A stretch of DNA of 64,000 nucleotides, taken from Thermoplasmata archaeon. Lineage in GTDB: Archaea; Thermoplasmatota; E2; JACPAO01; JAHFTW01. Below, piece after piece: positions 44,018-51,308 of this stretch (its first letter is position 1; each line of letters starts with the position of its first letter). Both the position numbers and the translations under genes were made by a program. The stretch is taken from the NCBI GenBank assembly GCA_023269235.1, contig JAHFTW010000004.1, positions 1-64,000 on the forward strand, read 5' to 3'. The notes below the pieces were generated by a model. It was not told where the DNA came from. It worked only from the letters and a program-made list of their open reading frames with translations, and made no database searches.

Positions 44018-44880
44018 GCCTTGGCCTGCCGGACGCAGTACTCGATGATCTTTCCTGGGATGTCCACGCCGGTCGGCGCGACGGAGTTGCGGAACTCCAT
44101 GGTGTGGTTGATCTCGTGGCACACCAATCCGGCGGACGTTTCCATCAGGTCGAGTGCGAGGACGCCTCCGCCGACGGCGGCCGCGGCACGCTGGCACAGG
44201 TCGTGCAGCTCCGGAGTGACGGGGCAGACGCTCGCCTTGCCGCCGCGCGCGGTGTTGGTGATCCAGTGCGGGCTGTTGCGCCAGATGGCCGCAATGGTCT
44301 CGTCACCGACGACGAAGGCGCGCAGGTCGCGGTGGAGGGTCGGCTCGCCGGCGGCGCCGAGCTTGTTGACGTACTCCTGGAGGTAGTACACCTGCTGGAC
44401 GGGGTTGGGCAACTCGGAGCGGTGCTCCAGGATCTGCTCGGCCTCGCGGCGCGAGTCCACGCGGGCGACCATGCGGGCCCAGGAGCCGGTCGTCGGCTTG
44501 ATGACGGCGGGGTACCCGAGCTGGTCGAGGGCGGCGAGGGCGGACTCCTGCTCGAAGGCGACCTTGGTCCGGGGCGTGGGGACGCCGGCGCGGCGCAGCT
44601 TGAGGCTGGTCTCCGTCTTGTCCGCGCAAGCGGCGGCGACGGCGTGGCGGTTGATGGCGGGGATGCCGTGCGCCCCGCAGAACTTGAGGACGTAGAGTCC
44701 GCGCGTCGTGCTGACGCTGCGCTCCAGCACCGCGTCGAACGGGAGCGCGCCCGGGTCCAGGTCGAGGATGAGGGTGTCGTCCTGGACGGCCGTGAACTGG
44801 ACGCCCTGGCGCTGCGCGGCTTCCTGGAGCATCTTCTCCTCGACGCGGCCGCGACTGTACACCATGCCGATGTGCGTCAT
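44014..44880 (-). CDS. lysX: LysW-aminoadipate ligase
   Basis: A 288-residue ATP-grasp ligase that joins the alpha-amino group of 2-aminoadipate to the C-terminal Glu of LysW. ATP-grasp features are YPAVIKPTTGSWARMVARVDS and YYLQEYVNKLG, with C-terminal LALDLMETSAGLVCHEINHTMEFRNS. The EF-x-NS segment followed by TGVDIPGKIIEY resembles LysX rather than ArgX, which I recall as having a GF pair there. That suggests lysine rather than arginine, though dual use is possible in archaea. Confidence 0.92.
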   Translation of the reverse strand: MTHIGMVYSRGRVEEKMLQEAAQRQGVQFTAVQDDTLILDLDPGALPFDAVLERSVSTTRGLYVLKFCGAHGIPAINRHAVAAACADKTETSLKLRRAGVPTPRTKVAFEQESALAALDQLGYPAVIKPTTGSWARMVARVDSRREAEQILEHRSELPNPVQQVYYLQEYVNKLGAAGEPTLHRDLRAFVVGDETIAAIWRNSPHWITNTARGGKASVCPVTPELHDLCQRAAAAVGGGVLALDLMETSAGLVCHEINHTMEFRNSVAPTGVDIPGKIIEYCVRQAKA

Positions 44881-44970
44881 GCGGGACCTACGCGGCGGCG
44901 CAGTGGCCGAGGGGGGCGGTGGCGAGAGGGTGAGGGGTTGGCCGGACGGGCTCCGGGCGGGGCGGGCGGT

Positions 44971-45159
44971 TCACTCGCCCCAGTCCTCTTCGGCGTGGGG
45001 GGCGAGCTGGACGAGCAGGGGCGTGAGGCTCACGACCTCCAGTTCGGCGCCGCAGCCGCGGCAGTCGAGGACCTCGCCGGCGAGCGTGGGCGTGATGGCG
45101 AGACGGGCCGCGCATTCCGGGCATTCGAGGGGGGCGGTTTCCAGGATGGTTTGGCTCAT
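44971..45159 (-). CDS. lysW: amino-group carrier protein LysW
   Basis: A 62-residue acidic zinc-finger protein that carries and protects lysine intermediates. Cys pairs CPECAARL and CRGCGAEL bind zinc. The C-terminus is EDWGE, whose last Glu is the attachment site. It starts the lysWXYZJK operon, 90 bases ahead of lysX. The leader between the TATA box near 45243 and this ATG is long and has a perfect inverted repeat. Confidence 0.95.
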   Translation of the reverse strand: MSQTILETAPLECPECAARLAITPTLAGEVLDCRGCGAELEVVSLTPLLVQLAPHAEEDWGE

Positions 45160-45187
45160 GGGGTCACCAGGGCGGCAGCTCGGTTCC

Positions 45188-45204
45188 GGAAACCGTTGGT
45201 TTCC
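45188..45204. repeat. inverted repeat in the lysW leader
   Basis: GGAAACC, GTT, GGTTTCC: a perfect 7-base inverted repeat with a 3-base loop, flanked by additional CCGG tetramers. It lies 29 bases upstream of the lysW ATG and downstream of the predicted transcription start, so it would form an RNA hairpin in the leader or act as a DNA operator. Confidence 0.5.
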
Positions 45205-45239
45205 TTCCGGATTTGCCAGTGCCCTTGCGACAAACCTGT

Positions 45240-45270
45240 CCTATATCTACGATTCTCGACTTTTTCGTAG
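45240..45270 (-). promoter_or_regulatory. lysW promoter region with TATA box and overlapping inverted repeat
   Basis: The only TATA-like sequence upstream of lysW is the run CCTATATCT at about 45240-45248 (plus-strand reading). CTACGA (45247-45252) and TCGTAG (45265-45270) form an inverted repeat with a 12-base spacer next to it, where a regulator could control access of TBP/TFB. The predicted leader is about 60 bases. Confidence 0.45.
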
Positions 45271-45310
45271 GATTAGAACCTCTTCGTGCGATTTTCGCAA
45301 GCCGGGAAGG

Positions 45311-46240
45311 TCAGCGCGCGCGGAACTCGTCGAGCCAGCCGTCGAAGCGCTTCTTGCTGTGGGCCAGCGCCTTGGCCGGGTCGGCGGCGGCTTGGACCGC
45401 GGAGGGGACGCCGGCGTCGGCGGGCAGCGGGTGCGCCATGTCGTGGAGCGTCGGGCGCGTCGCCTGGTACAGGATTCCCACGGGGACGTTCGCGCGGTCG
45501 TTGGCGACGCGCATCGCGGCGTCCCAGTCCGACGCGTCGTGGCCCGCGGCCGCGATGTCCTTCGTGTTGGCGCGGAAGAAGTCGTACGTGTTGACGAGGT
45601 TGTACGTCACGCAGGGGCTCTGCACGTTGACGAACGCGAAGCCTTGGTGCTTCACCGCCGCCTCGAGGATGGCGACCAGTTGCGCCATGTTGCCGCTGAA
45701 CGCTTGGGCGACGAACGTGGCTCCGGCGGAGAGCGCGAGGGCGAGCGGGTTGAGCGGGGCGGCGAGAGGGCCGAGCGGGCTGGCCTTCGTGCTCATCTCC
45801 ATCGGCGTCGTGGGCGAGGTCTGGCCCTTCGTGAGCCCGTACACCTGGTTGTCCATGACGATGTAGGTGAGGTCCACGTTGCGGCGCGAGGCGTGCAGGA
45901 AGTGGCCCAAGCCGATGCCGAAGCCGTCGCCGTCGCCGCCGGCCGCGATGACCGTCAACGCGGGGTTGGCGACCTTGACGCCCGTGGCGAGCGGCAGGAC
46001 GCGGCCGTGGATGCCGTGGATGCCGAACGTGCGGAAGTAGGCGGTGATGTTCCCTGAGCAGCCGATGCCAGTCGCGAGCACGGTCGTGTTCGGGTCGAGG
46101 CCGAGGTTGGCCGCCGCCTTCTGCATCGCGGTCAGGACGCCGAAGTCGCCGCAGCCTGGGCACCAGATGGGGTCCTTGCCCTTGAACTCCTTGAAGGTCA
46201 GCTTGGCGGAGGGCGACGGCGTGGGGGAGGGGGACTCCAT
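45311..46240 (-). CDS. korB: 2-oxoacid:ferredoxin oxidoreductase beta subunit
   Basis: A 309-residue TPP-binding subunit. DPIWCPGCGDFGVLTAMQKA at residue 25 and ATGIGCSGNITAYF supply 4Fe-4S Cys and the TPP pocket. GGDGDGFGIGLGHFLHA is the Mg-TPP motif, followed by DNQVYGLTKGQTSPTTP. It fits the two-subunit KorAB-like group, which oxidises 2-oxoglutarate or other 2-oxoacids to acyl-CoA with ferredoxin. The exact substrate is not readable. A 2-residue-overlap small membrane protein separates it from the alpha subunit. Confidence 0.9.
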   Translation of the reverse strand: MESPSPTPSPSAKLTFKEFKGKDPIWCPGCGDFGVLTAMQKAAANLGLDPNTTVLATGIGCSGNITAYFRTFGIHGIHGRVLPLATGVKVANPALTVIAAGGDGDGFGIGLGHFLHASRRNVDLTYIVMDNQVYGLTKGQTSPTTPMEMSTKASPLGPLAAPLNPLALALSAGATFVAQAFSGNMAQLVAILEAAVKHQGFAFVNVQSPCVTYNLVNTYDFFRANTKDIAAAGHDASDWDAAMRVANDRANVPVGILYQATRPTLHDMAHPLPADAGVPSAVQAAADPAKALAHSKKRFDGWLDEFRAR

Positions 46241-46491
46241 CAGTCGTCCACCTCCTTGCGGTCGTCGAGCAGACGGGCCGGGTACGGGCCCGCGACGGCG
46301 AAGCGGCCGAGGAAGCCGCCGACCGTGAGCGCGCCCACGCCGACGGAGCCGAGCGCGAAGCCGGCGAGCGGGACGCGCGTGCCGCCCGCCATGAACGCGC
46401 CCCACACCATCAGCGCCAAGCCGAGCGGCATCAGGACGAACGCCCAGACCATCATCTGGCGCGCCCACTGGCGACGGGTGGTGGCGGTCAT
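46240..46491 (-). CDS. small two-helix membrane protein within the oxidoreductase operon
   Basis: An 83-residue protein with two hydrophobic helices (MMVWAFVLMPLGLALMVWGAFMAGG and LAGFALGSVGVGALTVGGFLGRF) and a polar tail ending in DDRKEVDD. Its ATG overlaps the alpha-subunit stop (ATGA) and its stop overlaps the beta-subunit ATG by one base, so it is translated with the enzyme. No known family. Such a membrane partner is not part of normal ferredoxin oxidoreductases. Confidence 0.65.
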   Translation of the reverse strand: MTATTRRQWARQMMVWAFVLMPLGLALMVWGAFMAGGTRVPLAGFALGSVGVGALTVGGFLGRFAVAGPYPARLLDDRKEVDD

Positions 46492-48224
46492 GCCATGCCT
46501 CCGACGGCGTCCAAGATGCGGTCGCTGGCCATGGTGAGTCCGTCGTACTGCAGGACGCTGGTGAGCCGGTCGTGCACGGGAGCCTCCGACTTGACGAGGC
46601 GGGCAAGCTGCGCGAAGGCGTTGGCCTCCACGACTAAGAGGCGCGCGGAGCCGATGGCCGCGAGGAATTCCGTGCGCGGGAACGGCCAGAGAAGGCGGAC
46701 GGCGACGACCTTGGCCTTCACGCCGTTCGCGGCCAGGCGGATGGCGGCCTCGCGGCAGGCCTCGACCGTCGAGCCCCATGACACGAGGGCGATGGGGGCA
46801 TCGGCGGGGCCTTCGAGGGTGACGGGGCGGTCCACGGAGGCGGGGATGGCGGCCATGCGCGCCAGGCGCCGATCCACCATCGCGACGCGCAGGTGCGGCT
46901 GCTCGTTCGTGAAGCCGCTCGCGGCGTGCTCGGTGGAGTTGCTGTAGAAGCGGCCGCCGGGCTCGCCGGGCAGCGCGATGCGTTGGGGATGGGCACCCGG
47001 GTCCCCGTAGGGCGTGTAGGTCTGGTCCCACGACGACGAGCCGACGACGGCGGGGCTGGGTCCGCGCGGGGCGTGGCGCTTGGCCGCGGCGGCGACGTCG
47101 AAGGGCGCGGCGGTCTGCTTGAACAGGCTCATCTGCTGGTCCAAGGCGACGAACGTCGGGCAGCGCCACTGCTCGGAGAGCCGGAACGCCTCGGAGGTGG
47201 CATGGAACGCGTCGGCGACGTCGGTGGGGGAGAGGACGATGCGGACATGCTCGCCGTGGCCGCCGTGGATGAGGTGCCAGAGGTCCTCCTGGCCGTGCTT
47301 CGTCGGCATCCCGGTGCTGGGGCCAGGGCGTTGGCAGTCCACGACGACGAGCGGCGTCTCCGCGGAGCCGGCGAACCCGAGCGCCTCCGTCATGAGCGAC
47401 AGGCCGGGACCCGACGTCGCGGTGAGCGCCTTCGTGCCCGCGAAGCCGGCGCCGGCAAGCACGTTGGCGGCGGCAAGTTCGTCCTCCATCTGGAGCGCCG
47501 TGCCGCCGAGCGCCATGAGGCGGGGCGTCATGTACTCCAGGATGTCGCTGGCCGGCGTGATGGGGTAGGCGGCGGCGACGCGGCAGCCTGCGGCGAGCGC
47601 CCCGAGGGCCGCAGCCTCGTTGCCGGAGAGGAAGAGCGCTGGCGCGGTGCCCGGCTTGGGCGCGGAGAACTTCGGCGACTGCCCGAAGCGGGAGAGGGCT
47701 TCAGCGTGGCCGGCCTTGAGCGCGGCGCGGTTCTGCTCGACCACCTTCGCGCCCTTGGACGCGAACTGGTCCCCGACGCTGGCGAGCAGGGCATCGAGGG
47801 CGACGCCGAGCAGGGCCGCGGAGGCGCCGAGAGCGACCATGTTCTTCGCCTTCGCGAGGCCGGCGGCCGTGGCGAGCGCGGTGAACGGGAACGGCTCGAC
47901 GGTGGCGCCGTTGGTGGAGACGAACGGCCCCACGCCGTCGTCCAGGAGGATGAGCGCGCCCTTGCCCATCCGGGCATCCACGCGAGGCAGGACGGTCGCG
48001 TTGAACGCGAGCGCGAGGTCGATGCGCTCGGGCGGGCAGAGATGCCCTTCCGGCGTCAGGCGCACCGTGAACGTCGTGTCGCCGCCGCGGATGCGGCTCG
48101 GGAAATCGCGCTGCGTCGTCGGCCGGTAGCCGAGCGCCGCGAGGGCGCGGGCGAACGTCTCGCCGCCGGCCTCCAAGCCTTCGCCTGCGGTCCCCGCGAT
48201 GAGCCACGCGACGCCGTGCTGCAC
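46488..48224 (-). CDS. korA: 2-oxoacid:ferredoxin oxidoreductase gamma/alpha fusion subunit
   Basis: A 578-residue protein. The N-terminal ~185 residues are the gamma domain (GTAGEGLEAGGETFARAL, SRIRGGDTTFTVRL). The alpha domain begins near residue 205 with CRVAAAYPITPASDILEYM (YPITP motif) and ATSGPGLSLMTEALGFAG. The C-terminal SWGSTVEACREAA and LLWPFPRTEF close the fold. I chose the GTG at 48224 because it opens the conserved gamma-domain strand; a longer start would overlap the upstream gene. With the beta subunit it forms the KorAB-like enzyme. Confidence 0.9.
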   Translation of the reverse strand: MQHGVAWLIAGTAGEGLEAGGETFARALAALGYRPTTQRDFPSRIRGGDTTFTVRLTPEGHLCPPERIDLALAFNATVLPRVDARMGKGALILLDDGVGPFVSTNGATVEPFPFTALATAAGLAKAKNMVALGASAALLGVALDALLASVGDQFASKGAKVVEQNRAALKAGHAEALSRFGQSPKFSAPKPGTAPALFLSGNEAAALGALAAGCRVAAAYPITPASDILEYMTPRLMALGGTALQMEDELAAANVLAGAGFAGTKALTATSGPGLSLMTEALGFAGSAETPLVVVDCQRPGPSTGMPTKHGQEDLWHLIHGGHGEHVRIVLSPTDVADAFHATSEAFRLSEQWRCPTFVALDQQMSLFKQTAAPFDVAAAAKRHAPRGPSPAVVGSSSWDQTYTPYGDPGAHPQRIALPGEPGGRFYSNSTEHAASGFTNEQPHLRVAMVDRRLARMAAIPASVDRPVTLEGPADAPIALVSWGSTVEACREAAIRLAANGVKAKVVAVRLLWPFPRTEFLAAIGSARLLVVEANAFAQLARLVKSEAPVHDRLTSVLQYDGLTMASDRILDAVGGMA

Positions 48225-48264
48225 GACGCTTCGACAGGGGCCCAGGCCATCAACGCTTGGGTCG

Positions 48265-49254
48265 TCAAAGGGAGGCGGCACAGGAGGAGCAGAGCCGCGC
48301 TCCCTGCGGCTCCAGGTGCCCGCACGAAGGGCAGCGGACCTGCACCTCGCCGGGTCTGGCGCTCTTGGCGGCGCGGCCCAGCACCTCGACCGGCTGGAGG
48401 GCGGCGAGCCGGCGGCGCTCGGCGGCCTGCTCGGCGGCCTGCAGCGCTTTGGCTTGCTCTTGGCGCTTGCGCGCGAGCACCGCCTCTGTGGCCCGCATGG
48501 CGTCGGCCAGCCGTTGGCGCTCGCGCTCCGCCGATTCCTCCGCCGCTTGGGCCCGTCGCCTCAAGACCTCCTCCGCGACGACGCGCTTGGCTGCCTCGCG
48601 TTCGTCCTGGCGCTCGCGTTCGGCGGCGGTCTGCGCTTGGCCCAGTTGCCGGGATTCCTCGCGCAGGCGAAGCGTCTCCGCCGCCTGCTCGGTCTTCAGC
48701 TTGGCCACCGCGGCGGCCCGGGCCGCGGCATTGGCGAGCGCCTGCTGGGTGCGGCGCTCTGCGGCCTCGCGCTCCTGCTGGAGGAGGTCGGCCCGGCGCG
48801 CTTCGTCCCTTTGGCGGGCGCCCTCATCTTCGGCCTCCCGCTGGGCGTGTTCTTCGTCGGCGGCCTGCCGGGCCGCGGCCTCGACCGCGCGCTCTGCCTG
48901 CCGCGCGGCCGCACGCTGGGCCTTCGCCGTCGCGGTGGCCGCACGGTTGGCCTGGCGGCGTTGCTTCGCCTCCGCGTCGGCCTGGGCGCGGTCCGCCACC
49001 GCGCGCGCCAGAGCCTCGGCTTTGGTCCGGCGGGCTTGCTCCGCGTCCCGTTGCTTGGCGGCCTTCGCCTCGGAGGCGGCGGACGTTTTCCGCCGCGCCG
49101 CATCGTCTTTCTTGGCTTTGGCGGCCGCGCGCTCCGCGTCATCCGCCTGCGCCGCGGCCGCGCTTTGTGCCTTGCGCTCCCGCAGGCGCTGCAGCTCTTC
49201 CATGGCGCGTCGCCAGGCTTCCTCCTCGCGCGCGGTGCGGGGTCGGCTCGCCAT
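48265..49254 (-). CDS. Ala/Arg/Glu-rich coiled-coil protein with C-terminal zinc ribbon
   Basis: A 329-residue protein. Residues 1-295 are almost entirely Ala, Arg, Glu, Gln and Lys in heptad-like order (TolA- or MAP-like), predicting one long coiled coil or single helix of about 40 nm. The last 25 residues form a Cys4 ribbon (CPSCGHLEPQGARLCSSC). ATG at 49254 follows the upstream gene by 2 bases. Function is unknown; the long rod with a terminal ribbon suggests scaffolding. Confidence 0.7.
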   Translation of the reverse strand: MASRPRTAREEEAWRRAMEELQRLRERKAQSAAAAQADDAERAAAKAKKDDAARRKTSAASEAKAAKQRDAEQARRTKAEALARAVADRAQADAEAKQRRQANRAATATAKAQRAAARQAERAVEAAARQAADEEHAQREAEDEGARQRDEARRADLLQQEREAAERRTQQALANAAARAAAVAKLKTEQAAETLRLREESRQLGQAQTAAERERQDEREAAKRVVAEEVLRRRAQAAEESAERERQRLADAMRATEAVLARKRQEQAKALQAAEQAAERRRLAALQPVEVLGRAAKSARPGEVQVRCPSCGHLEPQGARLCSSCAASL

Positions 49255-49256
49255 GG

Positions 49257-49940
49257 CTACCGGTCGCAGACGCGGCAGAACCGGCCGCCGAGAAGCATGC
49301 GGCCGCAGCGCGGGCACCGGCCCGGCTGTCCCGCGTTGGTGAGCAGGAGCGCGGAGGCGGCGACGGGCGGCCTGTCCACCCAGACTCCCGTAGGACTCTG
49401 AGACGAGGCAGGAACGGTCGGTCGCGGGGACGCCACAGCGATCGGCTCGTCAGGGACCGAGGCCGCGAGGACGGAGGCGGCCAGGCCCCCGGTGGCGACG
49501 CCATCACGCGCGCCCAGCTCGGCAAGGCGCCGCCGCACAGCCTCCTCGACCTGCTCCTCCACGGTCTTTGGCTTCGGCTTGCGGAACGCGAGCTTCAAGC
49601 AGACGATGCCGGCGATGAGGAGGACGAAACCGACGACGTCCCAGACCATGCGGCCCTTCAGGCCCGCGATCGCGCCATCAATCTGCGCGCCCAGGTCGTC
49701 CGGGGGCGTGCCCCCGCCGAACGCGACCTTCATGATGGAAGCGAACGCCCCCGCGGGGGCCAGCCCGTAACCAACGAGCGAGACGCCAAGAAGGATTCCA
49801 AGGGCGCCACTCGCGGCGAGCGGGACGTTCGCCTTCGGTTTCGGCGCCGGCTCGAGGATGGCCTCATCGGTCCTGGTCTTGCCCACGCACGGCGACCGAC
49901 CCGTCGGCGAAGAACCTGCCGTCGCCACCGGCGCCTTCAT
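49257..49940 (-). CDS. two-helix membrane protein with C-terminal zinc ribbon
   Basis: A 227-residue protein. Transmembrane helices lie at about 42-65 and 103-120, then a Lys/Glu-rich helix (KPKTVEEQVEEAVRRRL), a Ser/Pro-rich linker, and a Cys4 ribbon at the very end (CPRCGRMLLGGRFCRVC). The ribbon matches that of the coiled-coil protein encoded 2 bases downstream, so the two probably act together. ATG at 49940 is preferred; longer forms would run into the tRNA gene. Confidence 0.65.
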   Translation of the reverse strand: MKAPVATAGSSPTGRSPCVGKTRTDEAILEPAPKPKANVPLAASGALGILLGVSLVGYGLAPAGAFASIMKVAFGGGTPPDDLGAQIDGAIAGLKGRMVWDVVGFVLLIAGIVCLKLAFRKPKPKTVEEQVEEAVRRRLAELGARDGVATGGLAASVLAASVPDEPIAVASPRPTVPASSQSPTGVWVDRPPVAASALLLTNAGQPGRCPRCGRMLLGGRFCRVCDR

Positions 49941-49989
49941 ATCAACCACCCAAGTCGCAAACATCGCCGCCGCAAGGCAGCTACACACC

Positions 49990-50063
49990 AGCGGGGTGGG
50001 GTAGCCAGGAGATCCCGACGGGCTCATAACCCGTAGATCAGTCGTTCAAATCGACTCCCCGCT
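49990..50063 (+). tRNA. initiator tRNA-Met (CAT)
   Basis: A 74-nt cloverleaf without CCA. Acceptor stem AGCGGGG/CCCCGCT, with A1-T72 as in archaeal initiators. The anticodon arm is ACGGG CTCATAA CCCGT, with three consecutive G-C pairs next to the loop, the hallmark of initiator tRNA. T arm AGTCG TTCAAAT CGACT. The D arm opens GGGTAGCC. No intron. The 3' half continues into a sequence that is repeated at 52927, so this tRNA is an integration site. Confidence 0.95.
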
Positions 50064-50114
50064 ATTCACTATCCAGCTCCGCTTTGAACGAACGGACCCG
50101 CTTTGAACGAATGG
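50051..50114 (+). repeat. tRNA-proximal copy of a direct repeat (att-like)
   Basis: The first 20 bases (50051-50070, spanning the end of the T arm, acceptor 3' strand and 7 bases beyond) match 52927-52946 with one difference; similarity continues weakly to about 50114. The repeat also holds two copies of CGCTTTGAACGAA spaced by 19 bases. This is the expected left boundary of an element integrated in the tRNA 3' end. Confidence 0.65.
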
Positions 50115-50164
50115 CGGGCCTCGATTTGTTCAAGCGGCCGGAGACACTCCGCGCGAGCCCACTT

Positions 50165-50170
50165 CATATA
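50165..50170 (+). promoter_or_regulatory. TATA box of the nuclease-like gene
   Basis: CATATA is centred 34 bases before the ATG at 50202 and predicts a start near 50194 with an 8-base leader. Confidence 0.45.
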
Positions 50171-50201
50171 GGCAGGGCAGGCGCTCGGGGGCCACGCGAC
50201 T

Positions 50202-51308
50202 ATGGCCGACCGGAAGCCGATCCTCGAACTCGGAGGCCCAAAACGGTTCGACCATCCGGAGGAGTTCCACCAAATCTTAGTCGAGCTCGCTCGCTGGGGA
50301 ATAGCGTCGCCGGCTAGCGACCTGGAATGGCTACGCAAGACAATCGGCGCCAAGTGGCGATGGGAGGCCGTTGGTGCGGTAGGGCAACTTATCGAAGCTC
50401 CAGGTCGGCGACACGGCCTGTTCCTGCAACACCTGCTTTCGCTTGTCCCCGCCCTCCGGCCTCTTTCCGTCTGTCCAGGATTCGAGAGGCTGATTCCTTC
50501 CCTCGTGAACGAGTCGGCCTACGACGCCACCATGTTCGAGCTCAGCGTTGCCATGCGTGTCGCCGAGAACGTATCGCCGTTCCAAATTGAGTTCAGCCCG
50601 GACGTCGTTGTTAAAGGCCGCAAGCGGCAGGCGGACATCGCCCTCAATCTTTCCCAACGAGTATGGGTTGAATGCAAAACGGTGCAGCCCCTGGAGCAAA
50701 GTTTCATCCAGGCACGACTAGGACGTCTCGGGGACGAATTCAAGCGCCTCATTCTTGCCCAAGGCCTTCCCGATCCAAATCCGCACATCGGCATCCATCT
50801 AAACGTGGGGGACGGCAAGGCATTCGAACGCCGTCTACCCGCATTGGCGGCTTCCCTCGGGCGGTTGGTCAGGTCGCAGGGATGGCAATCATTGATGGAT
50901 CATGACATCGACCCGACCGGCAAGGCTTGGCCAGCGGAAGGCCGCGAGGCCCGCGCAGGCATGGCCGGAATCCGCATTCCGCCGCTTTCGCCCAGCTTGC
51001 AGCCCCTACATTTCCATCATTCCATTGATTGGACTGCTTGGCAGTCGCGCAAGATCATCGATTTCATCAAGGAGGCCCTTGAACAACTGCCTCCAGGGGA
51101 GCCGCAAATCGTGTGCATCCGGACGCCCAATCCGCAAACGCATATCCAACGCGCCGAGCATTGGATCAAGGAAAGCCCGCGGGGCGAGAACGTGGCCGTA
51201 GTCCTCGTTGACTCAAACGAGACGACCGCAAGTTGGGTATCTAGACTGCGCCTGCCCGAATTGCTGACCGCAATCATCGGTTCGGTCAAAGAGAGCAACA
51301 CCGCCTAG
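50202..51308 (+). CDS. PD-(D/E)XK-like nuclease-fold protein, island-encoded
   Basis: A 368-residue protein with no named family. The strand pair RQADIALNLSQRVWVECKTV near residue 145 reads as a PD-(D/E)XK core: Asp in ADIAL, then ECK. A Glu-rich region before it (MFELSVAMRVAENVSPFQIEF) may supply the first acid. The C-terminal half has a strand-helix pattern (PQIVCIRTPNPQTHIQRA, then ENVAVVLVDSNE). The gene is more A/T-rich than the core, next to the tRNA, and converges with the RES gene with a 4-base overlap. Restriction, defence or mobilisation are all possible. Confidence 0.6.
   Translation: MADRKPILELGGPKRFDHPEEFHQILVELARWGIASPASDLEWLRKTIGAKWRWEAVGAVGQLIEAPGRRHGLFLQHLLSLVPALRPLSVCPGFERLIPSLVNESAYDATMFELSVAMRVAENVSPFQIEFSPDVVVKGRKRQADIALNLSQRVWVECKTVQPLEQSFIQARLGRLGDEFKRLILAQGLPDPNPHIGIHLNVGDGKAFERRLPALAASLGRLVRSQGWQSLMDHDIDPTGKAWPAEGREARAGMAGIRIPPLSPSLQPLHFHHSIDWTAWQSRKIIDFIKEALEQLPPGEPQIVCIRTPNPQTHIQRAEHWIKESPRGENVAVVLVDSNETTASWVSRLRLPELLTAIIGSVKESNTA

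Noticed and set aside
46893-50036. Open frame of over 1000 codons on the plus strand
   Set aside because: It lies opposite korA, the coiled-coil and the zinc-ribbon membrane genes, which have clear protein motifs. The long open frame results from GC-rich wobble positions and has a low-complexity Arg/Gly/Ala translation.
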